From: Cryptomeria japonica
Lineage: Eukaryota > Streptophyta > Pinopsida > Cupressales > Cupressaceae
Reading direction: 5' to 3'
Assembly (NCBI RefSeq): GCF_030272615.1
Contig: NC_081406.1
Coordinates: 401,650,939 to 401,714,938, forward strand
Length of the DNA: 64,000 bases
This document shows positions 45,389-57,900 of the stretch, piece by piece. The translations under genes were made by a program, and so were the position numbers. Below the pieces are notes generated by a model. That model saw only the letters and a program-made list of their open reading frames with translations, searched no databases and was not told the DNA's origin. Positions within the stretch are counted from its first letter, which is position 1. Each line of letters begins with the position of its first letter.

Positions 45389-46422
45389 ATGGAAAACTTG
45401 AGACAACAATTGAAAACAACTCTTTCAGACTATGATGCAGAAAAGGTGAAGAATATCAAACTTGAAGATGATCTAAAGGCTTCTCAGGATATCATTCAAG
45501 CACTTCAAGAAAATCTTACCATTGCAAGAAATAAGAGAAGATAACTTTGTGAAAAGATGCAGAATGAGAATGATGAAAAGAAAACTCTGATCTGGTAAAC
45601 AAGCTAAGACAAGAGATCAGTACAACACAGAATGAGATGTAGGATATGACTATGAGATTTTGTAAAGAAATTGAAGATAGGAAGAAGAATGAAGAAGACT
45701 TGGCCAGAAGACTAAATGATGCTGGAAATGAAAACACAAGACTTAGTCATGAAAATGATATGTTGAAGACAAATCTAATGCACACACAAAATGACAGAAC
45801 TGAACTCATAAGATAGAAAAGAATCTTGGAAAGTGAACTAACTGCTGCAAATCATCACAAAGAAAAATTCAAGAACATTTCAGAAGAACCTGGTGACATG
45901 CTGAAGAATCAGAAACCTAATGGTGATACAAATGGCCTTGGCTTTGAAGTTGGTGAAAGCTCCGGTACTGCAAACAATCATGATCATAGCAAACCGGTAA
46001 GACAACCTACTTCTTACAAGATTAATGCCAAATTCTTTAACTATAATAAGTATGGTCATAGAGAAAATCAATGTAGATCTAGAAATTATCAAAACACTAA
46101 TACACCCATCGGTCAATGTTCTAAATGCAACAAAGTTGGTCATAATTCAGAAAATTGGAGAATGAATGTGAGATGTTATGTTTGTGGAAAATTTGGGCAC
46201 TTATCTAATCAATGCAGAACACATATTGGCATAGGATATGGGAAAGCTATTCAAAAGAACAATGTGACTTGTTATGCCTATAACAAGATCGGACATATTG
46301 CTAAATTTTGCAGAAGTAAGGCATCACCGACAAATAACAAAGCTCCTAGTTTGAAAGGTAAAGAAAAAGTTGAAGAGGTAAAGCAAGAATTTTCAAAACA
46401 ATGGATCAGAAAGTCAGATTAG
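45389..46422 (+). pseudogene. ORF-A of element B: coiled coil plus decayed CCHC knuckles
   Basis: From ATG 45389 a Glu/Lys/Leu-rich coiled coil (MENLRQQLKTTLSDYDAEKVK...), broken by a stop near 45541 and a frameshift before 45826. The C-terminal part carries four knuckle positions: FNYNKYGHRENQC, CSKCNKVGHNSENW, CYVCGKFGHLSNQC and CYAYNKIGHIAKFC. Only the third keeps all four ligands. Order and spacing match ORF-A of element E, supporting common descent. Confidence 0.8.
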
Positions 46423-46802
46423 AATGTTGATATGATTACACCTCCACCAACAGGACAAAGTAACACTCCACCGGCAAGAGACTCTTCATCTAACTGAAGA
46501 AAATTCTTTTGGGGGTTTAGCAACAAAAAGAAAAACATGCTATTATTCCCTCGGTTGATAGTGAAAAGTTGAAATTACTTCTATACCGACAGATGACTTA
46601 AGTCGTGACTTAACCGACAAGCATTAAATGTGGTAGTTGGAAAAAATAACATTATAAAGCAAGTGTTTTGGATCTTTTTTCATTCACCGAGCATTCAAAT
46701 CTTTGAGAGCGCGAAAATTCCCGAGCGAAGGTACTCCAAGCAAAGAAGTGAAGCAATACATCAAAGAATTCATCCTTAAGGAAGATTGAGGTATTTATAG
46801 CT

Positions 46803-49800
46803 ATGGCATCTTCATCCACTCCTAAATTTATTGCAAACCCTACTATTGTTGAAGTTGTTATGCGACCTAGACCCATTTTTCAGCTAGTTCCCGAAATTGC
46901 TAAGAAAGATGACAACATAGGTGCATTCTCCCAAATCCCTTAAGGAGTAGTATATGTTGAAGACCCTAGAATGTATATACATTGTCATATTGATGAACTA
47001 GGTGATGATGAAATTAAAAATATGTATGAGACTATAATCTATGATGAATTTGGAAATGTCAAACCTGAACACAAGATAGCAGAAACCCTAGGTTTCACTG
47101 AAATACTTAGTATCCCGGATTTCCCCAAGGATATCATAAGGATTGTGTTAAGCAGAGTACATGGTGAATTTTTCTGGTTAGACTCTATTCATAAAATCAC
47201 AAAAGAAGTAGTAAAAGTTGTAACAGGGTTACCCTCCACCGGCAACAGACCTGACAAAACTAAGAAGGTCTCAAATGACTTGGTGACAAACCTAACCGGT
47301 GCAACATTTGATAAGAGATCTCTAAGGGTAAACGATGTGAAGGATACAAATGTCAGATTTATTAGTATGATCTTAGGTTATAAGGCTACACATGCAAATA
47401 GGTTAAACTCAGTTTCTAGCCTATGTATTAAGAGTGCCTATGATATGGTAATTGATAATGCAAGAATAGACATATGTGAATGGCTCAAAGATGAGTTGAT
47501 AGACAATTTGGGTAAGATCAAAAGAGACAAAAAGGGGACATTCAGATTTGGAAACTTACTTGTTTGTCTGATGCTATACATAACCAAACAAGTACCTGGT
47601 ATTGGTGCTAGAGATTTTGGTTTTGATATACCGGTAGGAAAGCAACTATCAGAACTATTAAACAATATGGGAGAGAACAAGGAGAAAAACATAAATAAGC
47701 ATTTTCAAACATTTAAGGCTCGAATGAAGAATAGAGTAAGACTATCACAAGCTATTGTGGATAAGTATCAAAAGGAAATCTATTTTGTGATCAAGAAAGA
47801 TGAAATTTGGATGGAGGCAGTTATCCCTAGAACCATTTGGGTAACTGAAATGGGCTATGAGATAAATGATAACATCATAGAAACTTATGCAAAAGCCCTC
47901 CTTGAAGCTCCTAATGAATTGGAAGAGAAAGTATTTGGTAGTGCAGAAACAATTGAGAGCACTATACAATCAAGGAAAAGGGTTAAGAAAGTCGAAGCAA
48001 CTGTAAGAAAAGGAACCCGATAGGCAAAGGAAATTAAGGAAGATGTGTTAAAACAAACTGGTATAACTGAAAGTGAGTTGAAATAACTTCAATTGGAAAC
48101 TCATCTTTCACCGATTGGAACTTCTTCTAAGAGTGATATACCGGCAGAGTTTAAAAGGGTTGAAAGGAAAAGAAAACCCTCACTGGCACCCTCTCCTACA
48201 CCAAAAAGAACAAGACAAAAGCAACAGGCAGTAAGGTCTTCGGCGAAGAAAATGACTCCTAAGAAGAAGAAGGTGAAACAGACTATTGCTTCTCTAGACA
48301 AACTTCTTAGTGAAATTATAGAGGATGGCAAGTTGAAGAACATCAACAAAATATACAACACACTATCACCAGATGACAAGGAAAGTATAGAGAACAGTGT
48401 AATTTTACACTTAGATATATACAAGAAATTCTTAATGGAAGTTATTGATGAAATTCCAAATGATCTGTATAGGTGATTAGAAGCTAGAAGATTAGCCATT
48501 GTTGAGCTAGACAAGAAGATTAAGATTGAAAAATTACTTGCAATGCATCCAGTTAGCTCACCTGATGAAATAGACAAATTAATCAGTGAGGCTAACCGGA
48601 CAATATTCTTCACTGCTCACCGACATGTAGCATTGATGGCAGGTAGAGTAAAGGAAGTCTCCGAGGAAACAACAGATGGATGAGATATATTCTTTGTGGA
48701 AAAAGAAAAAGAGGAAGAATTACTTAAGCCAAAAACTATCAAAGTATATTAAAAGGATAGAGATAAGGGGAAAGGTAAGGTAGTTGGACCACCAAGTTTA
48801 AAAATAATTGACAATATGCCCCCACCTCCTTTAGATAATCCACTGGTAGACACTATTGCAAATTAACCGGCCACTGAGAGTATGGAGACTCCAGTAGAAG
48901 ATACAAACCCTGAATCAGAAATTTTGTATACTATAAATGTAGATACTTAGGAAGTTAATATCATGGTTGACAAAGAAACCACTGAGGATAAGGAGAAAAA
49001 TGTGACTACTGAGTCACCGACTGCAGAGGTTGAGATAAACATAGAAAAACCTGCACAGGTAGAGCAACCGACAGAGGATACCATAGAGAAACTGGTAGAT
49101 ACCACAGAAAAACCATTTGAAGAACCGGCAAAAGAGAGTTCAGAGGCACAAACTGAGGAACCGGCAATTGAAAGCTCAGAGAAACCATCTGAGACACATT
49201 TGGAGAAACCCAAACTAGTACAAGTTGAAGCACAGGTACAGACAGAGACAGTGCCACCTAGTCAAACTGAAAAGCCTAAAACTTTGTTTGTGGAAATGCA
49301 AACTCAGACAGACCTACCAGAGGTCAAACCAAGAAAGGAAATAACTACAATCTGTAGCATGGCTATTATAAAAACTGTTGGACAAACATTTGGTACAACT
49401 AAGACAGAATTCAGACCTACTAATGTAACAAAGGTCTTATTAGATTCAATAAAAAAGATCACGGAATACAATGCACAAGCCTATAAGGCTATTGATGATA
49501 CTATACCAATTCTTAAATTGATAGCACCAAAGTGCAGTTTTGAGAATAAAGATTTTTTAGGTCAACTAGACACATTGTCTAAGTTTATCACCGACAATCT
49601 AATAACTATTGATCAAATAAATGAGGATACATTTAAAGAAAGGATGATAAAGGAAAAAGAGAAATTCTTTGAGGATATTGTAAATAAGAACAAGGAGAAA
49701 ATGGATACCCTATTACCGGAACTTGGAGAAATAATTCTTGACTTCAAGAAACTATACAGGGATACTTGCAAAACAAATGTCTTAATAGAGGATCTTGACA

Positions 49801-50216
49801 AGGAGATCAACAAAGCTCAAGAAAAAGCTAAATAATATTGCCAACAATTTGATTGGAACATCAGATTCATTTTTGGAATTAGAAAAGAAAATTGCAGAGC
49901 AAGAAGAGAAAATCAAGAAATTGGAGAAAGACAAAAGGGAATAAAGGATAAGGCAAAGGACTTAAAATACAGACTTAGTCCAAGACTAGAGTATCTTATT
50001 TCCTTGAGAAAAGAAATATCTAAGGCTCTGGTTCTCGGACTGAAGGAACCGGAAGAGAAAATGCACATACTCACTGGTACAGTGCAGAGAACACAAGAGG
50101 CAATAAAAGACTGCAAAACTTTCAGCAATGGCATAAATTTAGTTTTGACAGATATTTTTCAGATTGTAACCCATCGGTTACAAGAATCCAGGCAGGACTC
50201 TACTGACAGCGAATGA
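46803..50216 (+). pseudogene. ORF-B of element B, about 1,135 codons, many stops
   Basis: Start ATG 46803. One frame holds to 49835 with in-frame stops at 46941 (TAA), 48021, 48084, 48474 and several between 48670 and 48950; a frameshift then leads to the final segment ending at 50216. It is collinear with ORF-B of E: a matching start (MAS.S...SQIP/SQVP..GV), the head domain 46970-47940 with IVLSRVHGEFFWLDSIHKIT and VVTGLPSTG, the helical middle with IFFTAHRH, then an acidic Glu/Thr/Pro-rich repeat (48963-49290) in place of the Glu/Lys repeat of E, and a helical C-terminus. Function is unknown. Confidence 0.8.
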
Positions 50217-50409
50217 AAACCTTTGTCATTGATGTCAAAGGGGGGAGTAGTGGAATAAGAAAAATGGTCAGAAGGAAGAGACTTCATCTGCTCAGGGCGA
50301 GCATACAGTTTTGGCAAGACAATTTTGGCAGACTATTTTTGGATATCATTTTGGACACTTTTTAATTTTTCTCATGAGTGTTGCCATCAATGCCAAAGGG
50401 GGGGGAGAT

Positions 50410-51176
50410 TGTTGGCAAATGCACACTCCAATGAGAAATTGTAGGTGATTGAAGGTTTTGTCATTGATGGCAACCTTGTAATCATATGATACAGGCAAGA
50501 CTGGATACCGACACTGGCAACGACAAACTCTACACCGACACACAGAACACCAACATTGAAAGGAAGGATACCGACACCCTAGCCGACAAGAATTTTGTTT
50601 GTAATGTATTTTGTAATTAATTGTAAAATCATTGTAAGCCGACATGGCGAGTTGTAATATGACTCATATATGTATGAGATCATTTTGTAACAGGAAATGT
50701 GTGTGATAGGATGTGAAATAAGAAGACCTAATATGTGAACTATAGGTTAAGGGTTTATGTATGTAGTAGAGCTTAAACCGGTACTGGATCTAGAATATCA
50801 AATGCTAATGAATAGCAAATGCTAATCTGAAGTAGTACAAGACATTGGATTATTAAAATCCATTTTTGTAAGTCAGTGTGACTTCTTTTGTAATTGAGCA
50901 GTGAGCTCTAGGCACTTGGCTTTCCTGCATGTGCAGGCCCCTATTGTAAGAGTAATATTCCCTTATTGGACAGTAAGAAAATATTGTGGGTCACAAATCC
51001 CACCGAGGTTTTTCCCACATCGGGTTTCCTCGTTAAAATACTGTGTTATGGTGTGCTTGTCATGTGGTTATTTATATTCTTGTTTACTGCACTATTTCTT
51101 GTTTACCGGTACACAGTTTTAATATGCTTTTCATGCTTTAAGTCAAGTAAATTTATTTGTTGGCTAGATACTGATT
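50410..51176 (+). repeat. 3' LTR of element B, right end missing
   Basis: Matches 44515 onward up to 'gatactgattc', where the 5' LTR continues into CACCCCCC but this copy runs into element A gag. A polypurine tract precedes it at 50395-50407. Confidence 0.9.
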
Positions 51177-52579
51177 CCAGATTCTGAGAAAAATGATATA
51201 TTCATCAACAATCTGATCTCCGAAATGAAATATAGTATCCAAATGCAAGTGCACCCATCATTTAACAAAATGGTAGATAATGCTATCCGAATGGAAGATG
51301 TGCTTATAAAGAAAGGAGATATCTCACCTTGGAAAGAAACACAACTAAGATCTAGCTCTAAAGAGAAGAACAAGTATTGGAAGTATGGCAAAGACAACAA
51401 CAAGAACGTTGTTAATGACAGAGTAGTAGACACTGTTAAAACCAACTCAAAGCCCACGATATTTAACTTGCCTAGTGGCACACAAGCACTCAAAATAGCT
51501 GAAACCGCAGCAGAAAATCCTCCAAAGAAAGTAAAAGAGTGGTTTAAAGAGAAACCTTGGCTTTCGAAACCTAGACATGAATTCACTCCTTTGGAAGAAT
51601 CATACGAGTCCGCTTTCAAAACTCTATTGGAAAACAACCTGATAACGTTACCAAATAATTCTAGGCCATATGATCCAAAAGTCAAACCAAAATGGTGGAG
51701 AGAAAATGAATATTGCGACTACCATCGGAACAAAGGTCAAAACACAAACAACTGCATGCAGCTCAAGCATGAGATTCAAGATCTCATAGATGCTGGTAAA
51801 ATTGTTGTCGAGAATCACCTGACAAATGCTGATCACAAAGATTTTAAGGACCCCTTACCTGTTTATGAACAAGGTGATTCCTCAAATTCAAAAGGAGGTG
51901 CCAAAGTAAATTACACTTATACGAGCAATGACAACGTCATCAACATGATTGAATCTTCCCAGCCAGAATATTGCAATGTGATTATAATCAAAGACAAACA
52001 ACATGAATCACAACATGCAAATGCTATGATCCGTTCTCAAAAGAAAGTAACTCTCCAAGGAGCTAGTTCTTCAACTTTGGCTCAAACACCATCAAACCTA
52101 CCAACCTCATCAAACAAACAAAAAGAATCAACATTTGATAAATTTAAACAGCTAACCTCATCATCATCCTCTAGATATAACATTGTTGACCAACTGAAGA
52201 GGACAAATGCTCAAATCTCAATCTTTGAATTTCTTAAAATCTCTTATGCTCACAAAGAGATCCTGGACAAAACGTTGCTCACCACTAATGTTCCAAAAGA
52301 TTTAGATATTGATCGGTTTCAATCTATGGTGGGTCATCTAACTTCACCTCACTATCTGACCTTCTCTCAAGAAGATGACAACTTGCTAAATCATCCACAT
52401 AACTAGCCATTGCATATTGAAGCCATGATCCATAAACATAGAGTTAAACGTGTTTTGATAGATGGAGGTGCGGGGTTGAATATATGTACTTACAGTCTGC
52501 TTACACAACTAGGATTTTCTAAAAATGTCATTGATGCGGCCAAGAAAATAACAATTTAAGCCTATGATGAAGAAGAAAG
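51177..52579 (+). pseudogene. Gag C-terminus and protease start of element A
   Basis: Open from 51177 to a TAG at 52404, then on in frame to a TAA at 52557. Features: EMKYSIQMQVHPSFNKMVDNAI (gag C-terminal helix region) and CDYHRNKGQNTNNCMQLKHEIQDLI (modified knuckle region of Tat-like gags, with Q where a metal-binding His is usual). After the stop comes VLIDGGAGLNICTYSLL, the retropepsin-like start with DGG in place of D-T/S-G. Element C then cuts the frame at 52580. Confidence 0.8.
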
Positions 52580-54575
52580 TGTTGAGCATCAAATCTGAAT
52601 TAAGTAAAATATCTTGATTTGAGAAATTAAATCATAGAAGCCATCTATCTTTTGAAGAAATCATCATTTTCATTGATACCATAATAACCCATAAGTTATC
52701 AAACAAGTCTAATAGCATTCTATAGAAATATCCAAAATTCAAAAAGTATCGATGAGACCCAGTGATGTCTCATCGATATAAAAAGGGTATCGAAGGAAAG
52801 GGAACACTGATGAACTCTAAAAAGGACTCATCAAAAGCAATGATTCCACTGAAAGAGGATATCGAAGAAAGAAAACACAATTTTCATCGATGGGAAAAGG
52901 CTTCAGAGGAAATAATACCATCGGCGCAACATGAAGGAAACTTACCGAAAGAAGCGTTCTTATCAAAAGAATGATATTGATCAAACAGAAGGAAGCTACA
53001 TCGATAAAAGATATCGATAAGGATATGAGTTTCGAGGAAGCTAAAAGGCATGTTACCGATATGTGTGGTTTTACCGATGCAACTTTATCGAGGAAGATTA
53101 CTAATGAGCTCATCGATGAAAGATGATAGTGAAAGCAAATCGTCAAAAGAAGGATGACCTCGATGAAACAATAGACACATTCATCGAAGGAGTGTAGTGA
53201 TGTCGATAGAAAAAGTGTTTCGATGGAAGGATAAAGGAAGTTACCGAAGACCAAGGTTTTTTCGACATGAAATCCGATGGACATCAGATATATATATCAA
53301 TGAGGAAATAGGTTGTCATGCCCAAACTTTTGGGAAAAACACAACCAACAATTTTTTTTTTTTTTTTAAAACACTAAAATTACATGTATCCATTACTCAA
53401 AGAGTTGATACATCTTAACAAGTTGTTACAGGCAAATTCTTAAATGATATTGAATACTATCATAACAAATATGATAACTCTTATTATCAAGCGGATCGAA
53501 TAAATTTTATAAGGGTAAAAATAAATTCACTCAAAAGTCCCTTTCATTACAGATATGCCTATTAATACTTAACTAGATCCATTTCTATTAAATAGACATT
53601 AATAAAATTTATTTGCCTGGATATCAATCATTTACTAAAATCCAGTTTCCTCCATCTTGTTACTACATCCTTCCTAAATAGCTTACTTAATTAGGGCTTC
53701 TATTAATTTTGCGAATATAAAATGCACTAAGCAAGTTTTGTCTTAACTATGTGTGGGCTAACTCTAACCACTAACTCAATTAAGCGGAAATAACTTAAAT
53801 AGAATTAAATTTCGGTTTGCTAAATGACTTAATTATCATCTCATCGTTCTCAACTAATAAGTTAATTTAGTCCCATAATTTGATGTAGATAGAATTAATC
53901 TCCAATAACCAATGGTTGACTTTAGGAACTAATTAAATTAGTCCTAGGGCTTAGTTGATAATGTCTAATTTTTATTTTTTTTAATTTAATAATTAAAAAC
54001 TGCTTAAATTATATCGACGAAAGGGGTCAATTAACTTCCATGAATATTTTCCTATAAAGTTTAATCTTAATCAAAACCTATATTCAGTGGACTAAAGGAA
54101 ATTATTTTCCCAAGCCAAAATAGCTTACCCAACCTTATTATTGAGTTTCTAAAAGATTAAACTTCCTAAGTAATTTAAAATTTAAACTTTTTTTTTTTTT
54201 TTTATTATAATAACTCCATATGTTTGTTAAAACATAAATAAGATATAATCACTTAATAAAATATATAATCTACATTTTATCCTATCCAATCATATTTTAT
54301 AAACTCTATATATATCCTTGTATATAAAGATATATTTATGAATATAATTAAATAAACTTTTATGTTATTATACAATAACCTTACAAAACCCTAAACTAGA
54401 AATATATATATTACAAAATGCTCAACAATCTATAATGTATTTTTTTTTTCTCTTATCCCACCCTAACCCTACCCAGGCTAGGGTTTTACTTGTCTCATTG
54501 TATGCAGGGCGGAGGTCTCCATGTGGGAGTAGTGGCGGCCGAACACAAGGGAGAGGTGGAGGTGGTGCGCCGTCG

Positions 54576-54704
54576 CCGCTGTGTGTTCACACAGTGGCAA
54601 CTGCGGGGCTGTCCACTGTGTGACCACACAGTGGCGGCCGTGGGGCCATCCACTGTGTGTGCACCCAGTGGAAGTCGTGGCGCCACTGTGTGTACACACA
54701 GTGG
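54576..54704. repeat. Four 22-bp palindromes in a GC-rich island
   Basis: CCACTGTGTG-N2-CACACAGTGG or close variants at 54576-54597, 54613-54634, 54650-54671 and 54683-54704, spaced about 35 bp apart. Two are perfect in the arms. Surrounding sequence is AT-rich, so the island stands out. Confidence 0.93.
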
Positions 54705-54924
54705 ATAGCCCTTCTGCTTCCCCGCGAAACCCCCTTCCCCATCCGTGCACATTCTCGTATTTTTTTTCTATATATATATATATTTTTAAAAATATTTCTT
54801 TTATAATATGCCACTTTTAGATATATATACCTATATATATTTTTATATAGGTTTATATATATATTTTTCATATACAAAATTTCTTTTATTATTATTTTTT
54901 CTTTAAAAAGAATAACGGTAGTAT

Positions 54925-54925
<1 letters not shown>

Positions 54926-54960
<35 letters not shown>

Positions 54961-54968
54961 ATATATAT
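54926..54968. repeat. (TATC)n microsatellite
   Basis: About nine TATC units followed by TA repeats. Confidence 0.95.
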
Positions 54969-57900
54969 TTTGCGTATACAAAATCCCTTTTATATATATA
55001 TATATATATTTTTCTTTTTAAACAACATGATTATACAAATCTGATTTATCACAATGTATATATATTTTTTTAAAAGAATAGTCCATTTAAATCTAGATGT
55101 TAATTTCTGCAAACAAGTGAGATGTCCGAATTAAATTAATTTATACAACAACTTTTTTTTTTTGAGACTAGTAATTATTGAAATAAAACTTAGAAATGTT
55201 CATACTATTTATTTTTTTTGATTTGCCTTCTTCCGTCATGTATCTAGCAGAAATAAATAAATTGGTACAACAACTATATAATAAGATATTATTTAAAGTA
55301 GATTGACCATTTAGCTTTAGATTTGATTTTTCTGTAACCTATATAAATGACAACATTCAATAATCTTAACAACAATTAAAAGTTTTATTAATTAATTTTA
55401 ACCTTAGAGATAGATATACTATTTTGATTTTATTTTCTGCAAATAGTTTAGATAACAGATTTAAATAAACTAAATTTAACATGTCCATGTATAAATCAAA
55501 TGTTTTTTTACCAACCTACTATATGCATGCAAAATCAATTCTATTTCTTGTCAAATAAATTGTTTCAAATGTGTAAGGGAAATCACAATTTTCTTTCTTT
55601 CAGAACATCCTATCCACACAAATATTTATTTCAACTTTAGGAACTAAAATAAGAAATAATCATTTTCTTTCCTGCAATATAACTTAAATGACTATTACAA
55701 ATATTTAAATCTTATCTCCAAGATACTCTTGTCACTTTACAAATAGGTCTCTCATTTCAAATAAATGCGGAAAATACTAAATACATATCCAAATATTTTT
55801 TGCAACAACCATTTCCAGTCACTTCTACTTGTCCTGCTATTTTCTTCTAACAACCTGCAATTTCAATCAAAGAGATGACCATGGAGTGCTCACCTCCCAG
55901 CCTAGGCTAACTAGTAGCCACCCCCGAGCTCGGAGAACCAAGCCCTAGACAGGTACAAACATGCAAACACAAAAGACAAGAGAAAACACAATCTCAAACA
56001 CAATCCCAACCCGGCTACACTGCACCCCACATTGTGATGTCTTTTCAAGGGTGGTAGTGGACCAAGTACCCTGAGGAGACTACAAGTACGGTAAAACATA
56101 TAGCCACCTCATGGCAAACCAAAACATGTAGCCACCTCATAGCAAACCAAAATACATCAAGTATAACAACCCCACATTCCTTATGCCCCCCAAGGTATTC
56201 ATGCCTTATTTCTCTCCTTATGACCCCCAATGCATAAACAAGCCATGCAGCAAGGGTCACATAAATTCCCTTGTGATCACTCTCATAACGAGAGTCTCTC
56301 ACTCGAGGGCTGTCACTTCTACCACCCACAAGATTCCTCCTCTCTCCCAAGAGTAGGAGGTCTTGATTACCCCCAAAACACATACATTGCATAAACACAA
56401 AATACCAAATAAATTTCCAAGAAATACATGTACGAAAAAACTAGTCTTTTACACAAACATTTCTTTCAAAACACATGCAATAAGAAATCATTATAAGAAA
56501 AATACAACCAACCTTAATCTGCCCAAAGGTATGCTAGTTTTGTTGAGGATGAGCAGCCCAATTCCATGGTTCTTCTCTTTCTACCCTTAGCCAAATTCTC
56601 AATTTAAAAATTTATCTTTTTCTTTTCAAAATTCTTTTGTCTCCAAAAATGGAGAGTGGGTGATTACCCACAAATTTTCTAATTCTTGCTTAAGAAGCCC
56701 TTTGTGAGAGTTCTCACAAGTTTCTAAAAATTAAAAAGGAAGGTAAGGTAAAATGGGAAAGGGAACTCTCATTCGAAAAGGAAAGTTTGCAACTTAGTTC
56801 AAGTCTTCTAATTTCAATTTTCGCACAACTTAGAAAAGTCACTTTTTAGGGTGTCTAAAAGGTCACATGGGAGTAAAAACTTGCCTAAAATTACCCCTAA
56901 CCCTTAGGTATACCTTATGGGCTTTAGGAAACCCTATTAAACTACCCCTAGGTGTCCATTTAACCCTTTTTTAACCCCTCTGAAGTTTATTTTCGGGTCA
57001 AACCTATGTTGACCATCCCAAAGATCCTCTACCCAAGGCATTTATCGAATCACATTAAATTTAACTGAAAAAGCTATAGTTAAACAATTCCCTCCAAGAG
57101 ACAAATTTAAAGGCTCAAACATAAATCCACACGTGTCAAGTGACACAAAGAAAATACTTTTACAAATTTATACATGAAATTGTGTCTCTTGTGGATTTTA
57201 CATAAATCAATTAAATAACACTTAACACACATGCATCATTTACTATTACGAATAAATTACAACACAAACGGGGTGTTGTCTCTCCAATTAGACGAACCCT
57301 GGTTTTAGGAACATACATAGGTCTAGGTTTGGTTCTCCATAATATTTCCATGGTCACATGGATATCTTTTCCTGCGCAACTCAATTACACATTAGTAATT
57401 TCAAATAACCTCATACAATATTAAAACACATGAATTAAAATACACATCAAACACTCTGCATACACTTTACATTTGAACAAATCAATATATCTCACATCCA
57501 AATAAATCCACACAAGCAATTATCATATTCTCATAATTTTGATCCATACATACACATACATCCTATTTCTATTATCATAGTAAAATCCCACAATTTCAAT
57601 AGTGGCATTGAACATCTCAAATTTATCCTATTCTAGAATCACATTGAGTACTATATCATAAAGCATATAAATGAAGCATCAGCATTCATCAATGTTATCC
57701 AATTCATGGAACTCATATAAGTTCTAAATCCAGACATAGCTGACATACGTTAGATCAAGATTATCCAATCGATGGATCTTTTAGGATTTCAAATTCATAA
57801 CACATCAAAATGTACACCACAAGGTGAAACAACTCTATAACTTGGTTCAATTTCTTTTCTCACAAATCTATCGATCTATCACCGTCCATTCTATTGTATT

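Larger units (their letters stand above)
44515..51176 (+). mobile_element. Non-autonomous LTR element B, relative of E
   Basis: LTRs at 44515-45317 and 50410-51176 begin with the same TGTTGGCAAATGCAC. The primer site is TGGTATTAGAGC, and the polypurine tract AAAGGGGGGGGA lies just before the 3' LTR. The interior holds ORF-A (coiled coil and four knuckles) and ORF-B, in the same order as element E, with no reverse transcriptase or integrase. The 3' LTR lacks its last ~60 bp, and the neighbouring gag of A lacks its core, so a deletion removed the junction and the target duplication cannot be checked. It is older and more decayed than E. Confidence 0.88.
40818..52579 (+). mobile_element. Ty3 element A (Tat-like), interrupted by B and C
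   Basis: 5' LTR from 40818 (TGTAATACCC), primer site TGGCGCCCACCGTGGGGC, long leader, gag start at 44188, insertion of B (44515-51176), gag C-terminus and protease start to 52579, then insertion of C, which runs beyond the window. Pol and the 3' LTR of A are therefore not visible. The lineage is called from the primer site and from the gag motif CDYH...C..LKHEIQDLIDAG, typical of Tat-type elements. Confidence 0.85.

Noticed and set aside
54435-54752. Overlapping small ORFs in the GC island of D
   Set aside because: They arise from the palindromic repeats, which read open on both strands. No coding signature.
56045-56398. A 117-codon protein within unit D, minus strand
   Set aside because: It lies across a local 31-bp duplication in an LTR-like unit and has no recognisable motif.
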